Assembly: GCA_017427285.1 (NCBI GenBank)
Contig: JAFRTE010000044.1
Span: 16,782 to 80,781 of the forward strand
Reading direction: 5' to 3'
DNA: 64,000 nucleotides
Source: Clostridia bacterium
GTDB lineage: Bacteria > Bacillota > Clostridia > Oscillospirales > UBA644
Positions 15,567 to 25,234 of the stretch are shown here, piece after piece; the stretch's first letter is position 1; each line of letters opens with the position of its first letter. The notes below the pieces were generated by a model, which saw nothing but the letters and a program-made list of their open reading frames with translations, did no database searches and was not told the origin of the DNA. A program made the position numbers and the translations under genes.

Positions 15567-17459
15567 ATGAATTGTCTGATTCTTGAAAACAAACAGTCGG
15601 ATCTTTGTTCGGTCATTGAAAGCTGCGGCGTCAACGCAACTTATTCCACGCTCGATAACGCGCTTCATACCGATTTGACTCTGTTTGACGCGTATATCGT
15701 CCTTGCCTGCGGAAAAGTGCTCGACCCGAGGTTCCGCATCCGTCTTGAAAACGAGGTCGCAAAGGGCAAACGCCTTTTTACCGAAGGGCTGAACAGCTGG
15801 GACGGCATATATTCCGGCGAACCGGCCGATACAACGCGCATGCGCCTTGTTGCCGTTGCGCAGCCGGACGAAGGAGGGATTCCCGGGCTTACCGTAGGCG
15901 ATCTTCTTGACGACGGGAGCAATACAGAGATGTGTCCGTGGTGCACCGTTCCCGGATTCAAACCGCTTCTTGTATACAGAGATCATATAATCGCGCATAA
16001 ACACTGGAACGCCGATGCGGAAGAAATAATGAAAGATTCGCTCCCCGCGCTTTGGAAGATCGGCGAAAACGTTATGATGTGCTCTTTTGTTTTGCATAAT
16101 TTCGTCCGTGCAAGATTTGCGCCTCAGCAATCGTGGCGGTGTCTGATCGAATACATAGCCGAATGGATTACGGGCAGCAAACCTTCCGCTTATCCCGAGC
16201 CGCCCGTCCGCTTTTGCAGCGAAGACCTCTCAGATGAGGACACGTTTGAAAAATGCAGAAAAGAAGCTCTCGACAGAGGTATCGAATGGCTTCGCGCTTT
16301 CCTTACGGATGACGGAGAAGGCGGCATTAAAGAAGGGCTGAGACATGAGATAGACTGCAACGGCCTTCAGAAGACCGCAGATGCGGTAAGAAACGACTGT
16401 TCGGGCGAATCTGCGGGCGCTTTTCTTTTTTACGGCACGGTTTTCGGTGATTCGGAATATCTTGATTATTCAAAAAATCTTTTCGATTTTATTTTTGACT
16501 GCATGCAGATTCGCGGCGGACGTCTTGACGGTATGATGCGCTGGACTCATACCGCATGGCAGGTCTGCTATCAGGACGACGTTGCCAGAGCGATTCTTCC
16601 TGCGCTTTTCAACTGCCTGTTTCTTAAAAATGATGAAAAAATGCCCAATATCCGCAAAGCTCTCGATTTTCTCGTAAAAACCACGGCACGCGACGGCTGC
16701 CGCGTTGCGAGGACAGACGGTCCTCAGCTTACCGAGGAAAAAATGTCGGAGCTTGCAAGAGAAGAACACGGAAGACCGTCCGCGCATTATAACGCATATT
16801 ATCACGCCGCTCTTTTACTTGCATATAAATGCTGCGGCGATCAGACTTATTATGACGTCGCTTGCAGAGGACTTGAATATATGATGTCTCTCTATCCCGA
16901 AACGGGGCGAGAACAGAGCGAAACGGAAGAAATGTGCCGTCTTGTTTTTCCGCTTGCCGTTTTATATTATGTTTCCAAAGATAAAAAACACCTCGATATG
17001 CTTCACCGTGTCACGGACGATCTGATCAAACTAAAACATCCCTTCGGCGGTTTTTGCGAATGGGATACTGGTTACAAAGCCCATTATTCCCGAGAATCAA
17101 GGGGCGAGTGCTCGCTTCTTGCCGAAAACGGAGATCCAGTTGCCGACCTTCTTTATTCAAACAACTGGCTGCCCTTGGGCTTTGCGTTTGCATATCACGC
17201 AACGGGGGACGAAAAATTCGGCGCACTCTGGCGCGATACGGTCAAGTTTTTTATAAACTGTCAGATCATCTCCGACGATCCTAAAATAAACGGCTCGTGG
17301 TGCAGAGCTTTCGATATGGATTCCGCCGAGGTGTACGGATGTCCTCACGATATCGGCTGGGCGGCAAAATGCAGCGAAACCGGCTGGACCGACGCGGAAA
17401 TAATGATGGGTATGATGCTGCCCGACATTATAAAAAAATCCGGATCTGACGGAAAATAA
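15567..17459 (+). CDS. Six-hairpin glycosidase-like protein with GATase-like N-terminus
   Basis: A 630-residue protein with no signal peptide, so probably cytoplasmic. Residues 1-200 resemble a class-I glutamine-amidotransferase-like or ThuA-like alpha/beta fold. Residues from about 210 form a helical alpha/alpha-hairpin region with repeated tryptophan- and tyrosine-rich helices, as in GH88/GH105/GH127-type enzymes. No catalytic pair could be assigned with confidence. The start at 15567 is preferred over two upstream in-frame ATGs because of GGGGGA and its distance from a consensus promoter. It is followed by a solute-binding lipoprotein, which suggests carbohydrate use. Confidence 0.65.
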   Translation: MNCLILENKQSDLCSVIESCGVNATYSTLDNALHTDLTLFDAYIVLACGKVLDPRFRIRLENEVAKGKRLFTEGLNSWDGIYSGEPADTTRMRLVAVAQPDEGGIPGLTVGDLLDDGSNTEMCPWCTVPGFKPLLVYRDHIIAHKHWNADAEEIMKDSLPALWKIGENVMMCSFVLHNFVRARFAPQQSWRCLIEYIAEWITGSKPSAYPEPPVRFCSEDLSDEDTFEKCRKEALDRGIEWLRAFLTDDGEGGIKEGLRHEIDCNGLQKTADAVRNDCSGESAGAFLFYGTVFGDSEYLDYSKNLFDFIFDCMQIRGGRLDGMMRWTHTAWQVCYQDDVARAILPALFNCLFLKNDEKMPNIRKALDFLVKTTARDGCRVARTDGPQLTEEKMSELAREEHGRPSAHYNAYYHAALLLAYKCCGDQTYYDVACRGLEYMMSLYPETGREQSETEEMCRLVFPLAVLYYVSKDKKHLDMLHRVTDDLIKLKHPFGGFCEWDTGYKAHYSRESRGECSLLAENGDPVADLLYSNNWLPLGFAFAYHATGDEKFGALWRDTVKFFINCQIISDDPKINGSWCRAFDMDSAEVYGCPHDIGWAAKCSETGWTDAEIMMGMMLPDIIKKSGSDGK

Positions 17460-17532
17460 ACGATATGCCTTAAAACCGCTTGAAAAATACTCTGATATAT
17501 GATAAAAAAGAAAAAAACAGGGAGGAAAAACA

Positions 17533-18918
17533 ATGAAACGCTTAATTCACACAGTTGTTTTTGCGCTGATATTCGCTTTTGTCCTTTGCGCCTGCGGTCA
17601 GACTGAAGAAGAAATCGTCCCCGAATACGAGGCAACGGCAGGGGGATCAGACCTCGACGGTTTTGTAGCAACGTGGGGCTGGAGCGGTAAGGACGGAGAC
17701 ACTGTTCTGGGCTTTACACCCGGCACTTCGCACGCAGATATGGTCATGCAGAAAAAAAAGGACGTTGAAACCGCCTATAACTGCAAGATAAATATCGAAT
17801 ACAATGAGGATATCCTCAACGTCCTCCGTTCGGGGGTCATGTCAGGCGCACAGCTTCTCGATCTTATCAAGGCGGAAAGCTATTACATGATCACGGATGT
17901 CCGCGCAGGATATCTTACGGGCCTTTCCTCTCTTATCGATATCGAAAACGTCGAAAAATGGGGAACTCCGAATATGCTCCAGTCTCTTATCTGGAAAAAC
18001 GATATTTTCGGCGTTACTCCCTACGCATGGCCCGACCTTCTTTATACCGCAACGGGACATATTATAGCGGTCAACGAGTCGTACGTATCAAAGCTCGCTC
18101 AGCCGGACCCGAGAGAATTTGTCGAGGACCTGACGTGGACATGGGATAAATTTGAGGAATGTCTTTCCGCATATACGCATAACGACGGCGGCGATACCGT
18201 TTACGGCATGAAATCTCATCACGCGTATTTCGCCATGAATATGTTCCTTTCAAACGGCGTTGCATTATCGGCATACGATAACGGAAAAGTAGTCTGCGGC
18301 GCGTATACCGAACCGGGCAGGGTAGCTCTGGAAAGGGCAAAACAGATAATCCAGGAAACTCACAAAGACTGCTTCCATCCTTCCGAGTCCGCAGGCGACC
18401 ATACCGAATTTGTAAACGGCGAATGCGTAATGTATGCCGCCTGGACAAGCGAACTTATCGTCGGCACGACCTCGATCATGTATCAGATGGACAATATCGG
18501 GCTTCTTCCTTTCCCGCAGGGACCGAATGCGACCCCGGGCGTATATCTTTCATATCACGAAAGTTTAACAAACTCAATAGGTATTCCATTCAATGCAAAA
18601 GATCCGTCCGCCGCGGCAGTCGTTTTATCTGCGATGCTCGAACCGTTTGACGAATACAAAACAAAAGAAGATATTCTTGAATATATGACAGATCAGATCT
18701 TTTTTGACAGAAGAGATACCGAAGTGCTTGCAAATCTTACAAGAAACACAGAATACGGCTTTTTCCGCGAAGGCGCGCGCGGAGTTATAGAGAGTGCAAC
18801 GGAAGTATCGACCGCTATCTCGGCGCTCCTTGAATCGAATGAGGCAAAATACGATCAGATCGCAGAAGAATATATGACTCCCCACTATCAGGGACGCATA
18901 GCCGTATACGGCGAATGA
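17533..18918 (+). CDS. Extracellular solute-binding lipoprotein, paralogue 1
   Basis: A 461-residue lipoprotein with signal peptide and lipobox LCAC (C21). The rest has the alternating alpha/beta pattern of family-1 (sugar-type) binding proteins, with conserved blocks WGTPNMLQSL, PYAWPDLLYT, DPREFVEDLTWTWD and FPQGPNATPG. No ABC permease genes are adjacent. It is one of five related copies in the window (also 20495, 23165, 31687 and the remnant at 58995). The start at 17533 follows GGGAGG. It may feed a permease encoded elsewhere or act as a surface sensor or scavenger. Confidence 0.85.
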   Translation: MKRLIHTVVFALIFAFVLCACGQTEEEIVPEYEATAGGSDLDGFVATWGWSGKDGDTVLGFTPGTSHADMVMQKKKDVETAYNCKINIEYNEDILNVLRSGVMSGAQLLDLIKAESYYMITDVRAGYLTGLSSLIDIENVEKWGTPNMLQSLIWKNDIFGVTPYAWPDLLYTATGHIIAVNESYVSKLAQPDPREFVEDLTWTWDKFEECLSAYTHNDGGDTVYGMKSHHAYFAMNMFLSNGVALSAYDNGKVVCGAYTEPGRVALERAKQIIQETHKDCFHPSESAGDHTEFVNGECVMYAAWTSELIVGTTSIMYQMDNIGLLPFPQGPNATPGVYLSYHESLTNSIGIPFNAKDPSAAAVVLSAMLEPFDEYKTKEDILEYMTDQIFFDRRDTEVLANLTRNTEYGFFREGARGVIESATEVSTAISALLESNEAKYDQIAEEYMTPHYQGRIAVYGE

Positions 18919-18942
18919 TTAAATAATCAGTAAATATCAAAA

Positions 18943-18972
18943 AAACACCGTGATGAAAAATCACGGTGTTTT
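18943..18972. terminator. Bidirectional terminator
   Basis: AACACCGTGAT pairs with ATCACGGTGTT and has A- and T-runs on either side. It separates the + lipoprotein gene from the minus-strand esterase gene. Confidence 0.85.
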
Positions 18973-18994
18973 ATGTTTGTAAAGGTGATTTACA

Positions 18995-19759
18995 TTACAG
19001 GCGGTTTGCATGTCGTTTCCCGTCAAGAAAAGAATGGACCGTTTTTGCGAGCGTATCTCGTTGCTCTTTTGCCATTCCGTCGGGCAGAAAGCTTACATTG
19101 CGAGCGTCAACCCCCGCAAGCGTTTCGAGCCAGACAAGGGAAGCGATAAACCGTCCTTCCGGAGTTGAAAGATGAAATCCGTCGCGTGTGAGGGGAGCGC
19201 CGCCCTTTCTTCGGTCAAAGTCAATAATGTTTTCACGCAGATACTGTATAGTATCGCCGACGGGAATTATTATTGTTCCGAGCGCGTTTGCGGCGTCGGC
19301 GTATGCGCTGCAAAGACTATTATACATCCGTTTCTGATCCGAGCCGTAATTTACAAACGCTTCGTGCGCTGAATCCTCTTCATACGCCCACGTTTGGTGA
19401 ATAACGATTTCCGCATTCGGCTGATATTTGCGGCAGGCGGCGTAAAGCTCTCGGATAAACGGGAAATACGTTTCTTTCATTCCGCTGAAATGGCTCGCCT
19501 GCTGCAGAGTAATAAAATCGAAATCTCCGAGAGTACAAAGCGCATCTGATACGGATATTTTGCGCCCCGTATCTTCTCCGTTGATTTCAAGCGCATAATT
19601 CTGCCTGTTTTCTCTCAGGTTTTCGGCGTGATATTCAAGAGAACACCCGCCTATATACAGATTGACGCACTCCCAGTCGGTCTGTGCGGATGCCGCGGCT
19701 TTATGCAGGTATGCGCATGCGTCCTGGGAAAAACTGTTTCCGATCGATAAGCTTCTCAT
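18995..19759 (-). CDS. SGNH/GDSL hydrolase, DUF4886 family
   Basis: A 254-residue hydrolase of the SGNH fold. It begins LSIGNSFSQDACAYLH, in which GNS carries the probable nucleophile serine. The block DFITLQQASHFSG is conserved in DUF4886, and the catalytic DxxH appears as DGFHLS near residue 205. DUF4886 proteins are probable carbohydrate esterases. There is no signal peptide, so it is likely cytoplasmic. A GGGAGGA ribosome site lies upstream. Its place among solute-binding proteins suggests deacetylation of an imported glycan, which is inference. Confidence 0.83.
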   Translation of the reverse strand: MRSLSIGNSFSQDACAYLHKAAASAQTDWECVNLYIGGCSLEYHAENLRENRQNYALEINGEDTGRKISVSDALCTLGDFDFITLQQASHFSGMKETYFPFIRELYAACRKYQPNAEIVIHQTWAYEEDSAHEAFVNYGSDQKRMYNSLCSAYADAANALGTIIIPVGDTIQYLRENIIDFDRRKGGAPLTRDGFHLSTPEGRFIASLVWLETLAGVDARNVSFLPDGMAKEQRDTLAKTVHSFLDGKRHANRL

Positions 19760-19810
19760 GCAGTCCTCCCGTTTCTCAGATGATAAGAGTGCGTTTTTTA
19801 TTATTCTTGA

Positions 19811-20440
19811 TTATTCTTCTTCAATGTATGTTGCGTTTCCTATTCCGTCGCAAGTAACGGACTTGATCGTGAGATCCTTGAAGTTTTCCCAGAAATCAAA
19901 ATCGTCCGTATTTTCCATCGGTTCGCCGTCATATTCGAATTTTACGGTATATTCAAATTCTTTGTAGCTCATGCCGGCTTCCATATCGAGGAGATTGTAA
20001 TACCAGTAACCCCAGCCTTCATCCATAAGATACTGACCGTTTTTGCCTATGAGCTTGTCAAGTTCTTCCTGCGAGGGCATTTTTTCGGAGAGATTTTCAA
20101 TTTTCTTTACTTCCAGAGACCCTGCAATATTTTTCAGTCCTTCAAGCCAGCTGTCGTCGTATTCCATATTCCATACATCGTCGGACATTTCTTCTGTCAT
20201 ATCCATAAATGCGCGGTAATAAACGCCGTTTTTACTGTATGCAAAAATAAACGTTTCATCGGAATATGCGCTCTGATAATCATCTTCCTCGGTAAGAGAA
20301 TCGATAATATCCCGCAATGTTTGCGCCTTAGCGATGTTTGTCTGTTCCGAACCGTCGTCGCCGTTTTCGGTCTGTCCGCATCCCGCAAAAGCCGCAAGGA
20401 TCATGATTGCCGTGAGAATAATCGCGATTGTTTTTTTCAT
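19811..20440 (-). CDS. Lipoprotein of unknown function
   Basis: A 209-residue lipoprotein with signal peptide and lipobox FAGC (C21), followed by an acidic linker and a mixed alpha/beta domain rich in acidic and aromatic residues. No family was recognised. It lies between the SGNH hydrolase and a solute-binding lipoprotein on the same strand, with short gaps on both sides, so the three may be co-transcribed from the promoter at 21943-21971. The ribosome site is GGAAAGG. Confidence 0.65.
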   Translation of the reverse strand: MKKTIAIILTAIMILAAFAGCGQTENGDDGSEQTNIAKAQTLRDIIDSLTEEDDYQSAYSDETFIFAYSKNGVYYRAFMDMTEEMSDDVWNMEYDDSWLEGLKNIAGSLEVKKIENLSEKMPSQEELDKLIGKNGQYLMDEGWGYWYYNLLDMEAGMSYKEFEYTVKFEYDGEPMENTDDFDFWENFKDLTIKSVTCDGIGNATYIEEE

Positions 20441-20494
20441 TTGTATAACCTTTCCTTTCAGCGGTATTTTTTACCGCCATTAGATACTTAATAA

Positions 20495-21887
20495 TTAATT
20501 CTGCTCTCCGTAAACGGCAAGCAGTCCGCTGTAGCACGGTTTGAGATAGTCGTCAACAATCTTTGCTATTGTTGCCTCCTGCTCTTCGCAAAGCTGCGAG
20601 ATAGGCGTATTAGTCGTGCCTGCCTGTCCGAGAATATTGTCGAGCTTTTCTTCAAAAAAGCCGTACTGAGAGTTTTTTTCAACCTGAAGAATGATCTCCG
20701 CGTCTCTTCTGTCAAAGAAGATCTGATTTGCCATCATGTCAACGATATCGTCTTTCGTTTTATACTGGTCAAACGGTTCAAACATCTCTTCAAGCACCGT
20801 AAGCGAAGTATTGAAATCCTTTACGTTGAAAGGTATACCCGTTGCGTATGCGAGCGACTGATGGTAAGACGAGTATTTGCCGGGAGTTGCTCTCGGTCCC
20901 TGCGGGAAGGGAACAACGCCTACGTTGTCCATCTGATACATTATATACTGCGTGTTGCGCGTAAGTTCATACGTCCACGCAAGATACATTACCGCTTCGC
21001 CGCCTATAAATCCGTCAGGGTTGTCGCTTCCGCCGTTTGCATTGTCTTTATACATTTCGGCGATATATCTGCCCCTTTCCATCGCCTCTCTGCCCGCATC
21101 GGAAAGAATACCGCACGATACGGCGCCGTTTTCGTCGTCAATAAACGAAACGCCGTTTGAGATGACCATATTGATGTAGTAATATCTGCCGAATCCGCCC
21201 TTATACGAATATACCGTCCGTCCCGCATCTTCAAACGTATAGTTTGCCATACATTCTTCAAAACGGTCCCAAGTCCAGTCAAGCGTTTCAACGTATTCCC
21301 GCGGATCGGTCAAAGAAAGCTTTGAGACAAGGTTTTCGTTTACCGCAAGTACGTGCGCGGAGTTCGTATACATTATTTCAGGCCAGGAGAAAGGGACTAC
21401 CGCGTAAAGGTCGTCTTCCCACAGCACCGAAACAAGCATGTTCGGCATACCCCATTTTTCGTAGTCGTTTACGTTGATAAACGAGGAGAGGCCGCTAAGA
21501 TAGCCGCCGCGTATGGAATCCATCATCCTCAGCGAGCCGGCGGTGATAATATCTATTTTCTGGTCGCCTGCCATAACGCCCGCGCGAAGGATCGTGTTGT
21601 TTGCGCTGTGGTCAAGAGTGATTTTGCAGTTTAGCTTCTGTTCAACGTTTTTCTTATGCTCCAGCATCAGATCGGAATTCGGCGTTCCTTCAATAAAACC
21701 GAAATTTGAGTCGTTGTCAAGCCCTGCTCCGTCTGTCCATCCCCAGAGTATACTGTATCCGCCCAAATCGTAGCCGGACGAAGACAGATCTTCAAATTCC
21801 GTCACCGTTTCCGGTTCGGGCGCGGCGCACGCACAGACAGAAGCCGCAAAAATCAGACAAAAAAATAATCCGTAACGCTTTTTTCAT
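20495..21887 (-). pseudogene. Solute-binding lipoprotein, paralogue 2, frameshifted in the signal peptide
   Basis: The long frame (20495-21805) encodes a 436-residue binding domain but lacks a signal peptide. The missing part lies just upstream in another frame: an ATG at 21887 behind AAAGGAA gives MKKALRIIF, and the main frame continues CLIFAASVCACAAPEPETVT with lipobox VCAC. The frames meet at seven T on the coding strand (A7 at 21859-21865 on +); removing one T joins them. The rest is intact (WGMPNMLVSV, FPQGPRATPG) and the promoter is perfect. The lesion is either an assembly error or a recent or phase-variable slip. Confidence 0.8.
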
Positions 21888-21942
21888 ACCGTTGACAGTT
21901 CCTTTCGGCAAGTAGTATTTTTCTTTCAGTTTGAATAAACAG

Positions 21943-21971
21943 ATTATACTACAAAATAAAGCCCGTGTCAA
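21943..21971 (-). promoter_or_regulatory. Consensus promoter of solute-binding paralogue 2
   Basis: On the minus strand TTGACA (21966-21971), 17 bases and TATAAT (21943-21948), about 56 bases before the ATG at 21887. Confidence 0.87.
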
Positions 21972-22018
21972 GTTTTATGCCGCAAAAACAAACTGATAAT
22001 CTCACTGAAATCTGTTGT

Positions 22019-23083
22019 CTAAATACTCAAACAGCGGTTAAACCCTCTTTTAACATCTTCGTTTGCGCGGTTTAAATCGAATCCCACAAGTTTTATGCCT
22101 CTGTCAACCGTATTTCTGTATATTTTCTCCATATCGTTAAGATGCGGCTGGGTCATATTTACAACCGAAAGGAGCGGGGCGGCGCAAAGCGACTCGATAT
22201 AATGATCACCCTTGCCGCAGAAATGCATTCCGCCTCCGTTAAAATGTTTCAGCAGTATTCTGTCATACGGAGCGCAGAATTCGTCGTACAGTTCGGGCGA
22301 GAGATTCATTGCGCTGTCGCACCTGAGCATAATGCTGCCCTTATGCCAGATATTTGCCCAGTGCGGATTGATATCGTCTCTCGGCGGAAAAAGCTTTTGC
22401 CATTCCTCCATAAAGCTTATGTATGACTTTGTGAGAAGAGACATGACTTCGTGAACTGTTTCGGGTTCGTCGATCATCCGGTAATACATTTCTTCGCCGA
22501 AAAGAACTTCGCAGTTGTCTATCGGGCCCTGTATGTCGGGATGATAAACAAAAACGTATTTGGATATTTTCGGGTATCGCGAAAAAACGTCGAGCACGAA
22601 TTCGGCAAATTCAAACGCCTTTTTCCCGAGCCCTGCGTGATTGTCCGGAACGCCCCGGTCGATCAGTCTTTTCATTGCGTCCTCACCGACGAGCGTCCTT
22701 GTTATAGGCAGCGTATTGGTTTCGTAAGGCATGATATAAACTTCCGCCCCGAAAAGCGACGTTCCTATACATGAGCCGTAGTTCGGACGGATAGCAAGGG
22801 ATGACGAGCGTTTTCGGTTGCCCTCGCTGTCGTCAAGAGCGTATGAAACGCCGAGCAGCTGCGAATAAATCATGCTGTCAAGGTCCGCCATCGCGTCGTT
22901 TATCATCAAGCCTTTCCTTTCAACGCCCGAGGCAGAAAAACTCTTTCTTTTCGGCGCAAAAATGTCTCCCGTAAATCTGTCGAAAAGAAAATCGCGCCAC
23001 TGTCGGATAAAATCCTCTTCCGCTTCGGGATCTATTCTGTTTTCAATATCGTTCAGCAGATTTTCCGTTCTTTTCGAAAGCAT
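22019..23083 (-). CDS. Uroporphyrinogen decarboxylase-like (URO-D superfamily) protein
   Basis: A 354-residue soluble protein of the URO-D/cobamide methyltransferase superfamily. The N-terminus carries the helical ERLLN-like region, and the C-terminal barrel includes LKHFNGGGMHFCGKGDHYIE, where the His/Cys pair resembles the zinc ligands of methyltransferase members. Family copies in gut clostridia often sit beside carbohydrate genes and are unlikely to make haem. The substrate is unknown. It lies between two solute-binding lipoproteins but has the opposite orientation to paralogue 3. Confidence 0.78.
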   Translation of the reverse strand: MLSKRTENLLNDIENRIDPEAEEDFIRQWRDFLFDRFTGDIFAPKRKSFSASGVERKGLMINDAMADLDSMIYSQLLGVSYALDDSEGNRKRSSSLAIRPNYGSCIGTSLFGAEVYIMPYETNTLPITRTLVGEDAMKRLIDRGVPDNHAGLGKKAFEFAEFVLDVFSRYPKISKYVFVYHPDIQGPIDNCEVLFGEEMYYRMIDEPETVHEVMSLLTKSYISFMEEWQKLFPPRDDINPHWANIWHKGSIMLRCDSAMNLSPELYDEFCAPYDRILLKHFNGGGMHFCGKGDHYIESLCAAPLLSVVNMTQPHLNDMEKIYRNTVDRGIKLVGFDLNRANEDVKRGFNRCLSI

Positions 23084-23101
23084 AAAACCGCTCCGTTTCT
23101 A

Positions 23102-23130
23102 TTGACATACAAAGAATTTTGCTGTATAAT
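23102..23130 (+). promoter_or_regulatory. Consensus promoter of solute-binding paralogue 3
   Basis: TTGACA at 23102-23107, 17 bases, TATAAT at 23125-23130, followed by CAGGAG in front of the ATG at 23165. Confidence 0.88.
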
Positions 23131-23164
23131 ATAAATATCTGATCACACAAACAGGAGAAACAAT

Positions 23165-24568
23165 ATGAAAAACGTTATTAAAATCTTAGCAGTTTTAATC
23201 GCTGCCGTTTTTGTCTTTTCCGCATGTCAGGCAGAGGAACCCGAAATCGTTCCCGAATATGAAAACGAAACCGTCGGCGCCGTTAACCTTGGCGGATTCA
23301 AGCTCAGGTGGGGCTACGCCAAATCGGGAAGCAATGAAGAAAACGTTTTCGGCTTTATCCCCGGGACCTCATTTGCCGATATGGCTCTTGAGCGCAAGAA
23401 AGATATTGAAACAAACAACAACTGCTCCATCGAGGTCATATACAACGATTTCGGCTCGATCGGAAGCGCCGTTCAGACGTCGGCAATGTCCGGTGAATCG
23501 ATCTACGATATTGCAACAAACGAAAGCTTCGTTTTCGTCCAGTATATGCGCGCCGGTTATCTCGCGGGACTTTCCAATCTTATAGACGCCGCCAATACTG
23601 CAAAATGGGGCACTCCGAATATGCTCCAGTCGCTCATGTGGAACAACGGCCTTTACGGTGTTTTACCGTATGCATGGCCCGATCTTCTTTATACTTCGTT
23701 CGGATACCCGATTATCGTAAATGAAAATCTCATTGCTCAGTACGCTCACGACGATCCGAGAGAATACGTTGAAGCGGGAACGTGGAACTGGGATTTATTT
23801 GAAGAAGTCCTCCATCAGTATACTCATCAGGAAGGCGAAAATATCATTTACGGCATGGCTACCCACGACGCTTATTTCGCCATGATGATGTTCCTTTCAA
23901 ACGGCGTAACTCTTTCGGAATACGTAGACGGTGAGGTCGTATGCGGAGCATACACAAACCCCGGCTTCGTCGCCCTTGAGCGAGCCCATTCGATTTACCG
24001 CGAAACCTGCCGCGACTGCTTCCACCCGGACGACAACACTTCAAACGTTGTTTCAAACTTCAAGAGCGGCAACAGCATGCTCCTTACAACAAACGCATAC
24101 GAGATACTCGGTCATTCAAGCTCCATAATGTATGTTATGGACAATGTAGGCATTCTTCCCTATCCGCAGGGACCGAACGCAACGCCCGGCGAATACAAGG
24201 GATATCACGAAAGTATGCTTTATTCAACATCGATTCCTGTAAACGCAAAGGACCCCGAAACCGCGGCGTTTATTTTAAGCGAAATGTATGAACCGTTTGA
24301 CGAATACAAAACGAAGGATGATATCATTGAGTATATGGCAACTCAGACCTTCTTTGATATAAGAGACGCCCGCGTTTATGCGAATATGCTCGAAAATACC
24401 GAATACGGTTTCTTCCTTGAAGGCGCGCGTTCGCTCATTCAGGAGTCGGTAGAATCAAACAGCGCCGTTTCAACGCTCGTTGAACAGCACGAATCTCAGT
24501 ATCAGGAAATCGTTGAAAAATACATTCAGCATCACTACAGCGCAAAAGTTGCTATTTACGGCGAATAA
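23165..24568 (+). CDS. Extracellular solute-binding lipoprotein, paralogue 3
   Basis: A 467-residue lipoprotein with lipobox FSAC (C21) and the same binding-protein fold as paralogue 1. Shared blocks are WGTPNMLQSL, PYAWPDLLYT, DPREYVEAGTWNWD and YPQGPNATPG. The C-terminal 120 residues closely match the truncated copy at 58995-59360, which makes this gene the best template for that remnant. It is monocistronic, with its own consensus promoter and terminator. No transport permease or ATPase is nearby. Confidence 0.85.
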   Translation: MKNVIKILAVLIAAVFVFSACQAEEPEIVPEYENETVGAVNLGGFKLRWGYAKSGSNEENVFGFIPGTSFADMALERKKDIETNNNCSIEVIYNDFGSIGSAVQTSAMSGESIYDIATNESFVFVQYMRAGYLAGLSNLIDAANTAKWGTPNMLQSLMWNNGLYGVLPYAWPDLLYTSFGYPIIVNENLIAQYAHDDPREYVEAGTWNWDLFEEVLHQYTHQEGENIIYGMATHDAYFAMMMFLSNGVTLSEYVDGEVVCGAYTNPGFVALERAHSIYRETCRDCFHPDDNTSNVVSNFKSGNSMLLTTNAYEILGHSSSIMYVMDNVGILPYPQGPNATPGEYKGYHESMLYSTSIPVNAKDPETAAFILSEMYEPFDEYKTKDDIIEYMATQTFFDIRDARVYANMLENTEYGFFLEGARSLIQESVESNSAVSTLVEQHESQYQEIVEKYIQHHYSAKVAIYGE

Positions 24569-24585
24569 ACCGATAAAAAATCTTT

Positions 24586-24617
24586 ACTGCCTTGGGTATT
24601 CCGAGGCAGTTTTTTTG
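24586..24617 (+). terminator. Terminator after solute-binding paralogue 3
   Basis: ACTGCCT pairs with AGGCAGT, and seven T follow. It also overlaps the end of the convergent hydrolase gene region. Confidence 0.85.
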
Positions 24618-24621
24618 CCGT

Positions 24622-25233
24622 TTAAAATAAGACGATCCGGTTATTCCCGACGATCCACTCATCAAGAAAGCGCATTTGCTCTTCCGTATGAAACCAGTGC
24701 TCGCCGTTTTGCATAACGGTAAGAGACGCGTTGCAAGCTTTCGCAAAGGCGGTTACCGTTTCAATAGACGTTACGTTGTCTTTCTCTCCGTAAAGAATAT
24801 CCGTTTTTACGCTCCATTTTACGGGATTTTCCCTGACGTAGCAAAGATATTCCCACGACAGCTCTTCCCCGAAATCCGTTAAAACAGTCCCTTTTTCCTT
24901 GAGTTCCTCCTCGGAAACCTCCGAAAACCGCATCATATCTTCTATCAGCTTTTCCATATTTACTACGGGCGAAATGAAAAAAGCGTGACAAACGCTTCTT
25001 TCAATATCCGCATTCATCGAAAAATACGCTCCGATGCTGTTTGATATGACAATAATCTTTTCATGCTCTTTTTTAAGACGGTAGACCGCTTCTTTTATCT
25101 CTTTTCCTACCTCCCACGGAGTAAAATACTTGTAGTCAAGGCCTATCACTTTACAGTCGGGAAACAGCTCGTCGAAATGCCGCGCTTCCCCTGCGCTGCC
25201 GCCTTTTCCGTGGATATACAACACAGCGTTCAT
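24622..25233 (-). CDS. Alpha/beta hydrolase
   Basis: A 203-residue alpha/beta hydrolase. It begins MNAVLYIHGKGGSAGEA with the HGKGG oxyanion loop, has the nucleophile elbow ISNSIGAY (S in GNSxG-like position) and ends with the catalytic NGEHWFH region. The start at 25233 is chosen because GGGGATGA precedes it and homologues begin at this methionine; an in-frame ATG at 25242 is possible. The first bases abut the stop of the upstream lipoprotein gene. The substrate is unknown. Confidence 0.8.
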   Translation of the reverse strand: MNAVLYIHGKGGSAGEARHFDELFPDCKVIGLDYKYFTPWEVGKEIKEAVYRLKKEHEKIIVISNSIGAYFSMNADIERSVCHAFFISPVVNMEKLIEDMMRFSEVSEEELKEKGTVLTDFGEELSWEYLCYVRENPVKWSVKTDILYGEKDNVTSIETVTAFAKACNASLTVMQNGEHWFHTEEQMRFLDEWIVGNNRIVLF

Positions 25234-25234
25234 T

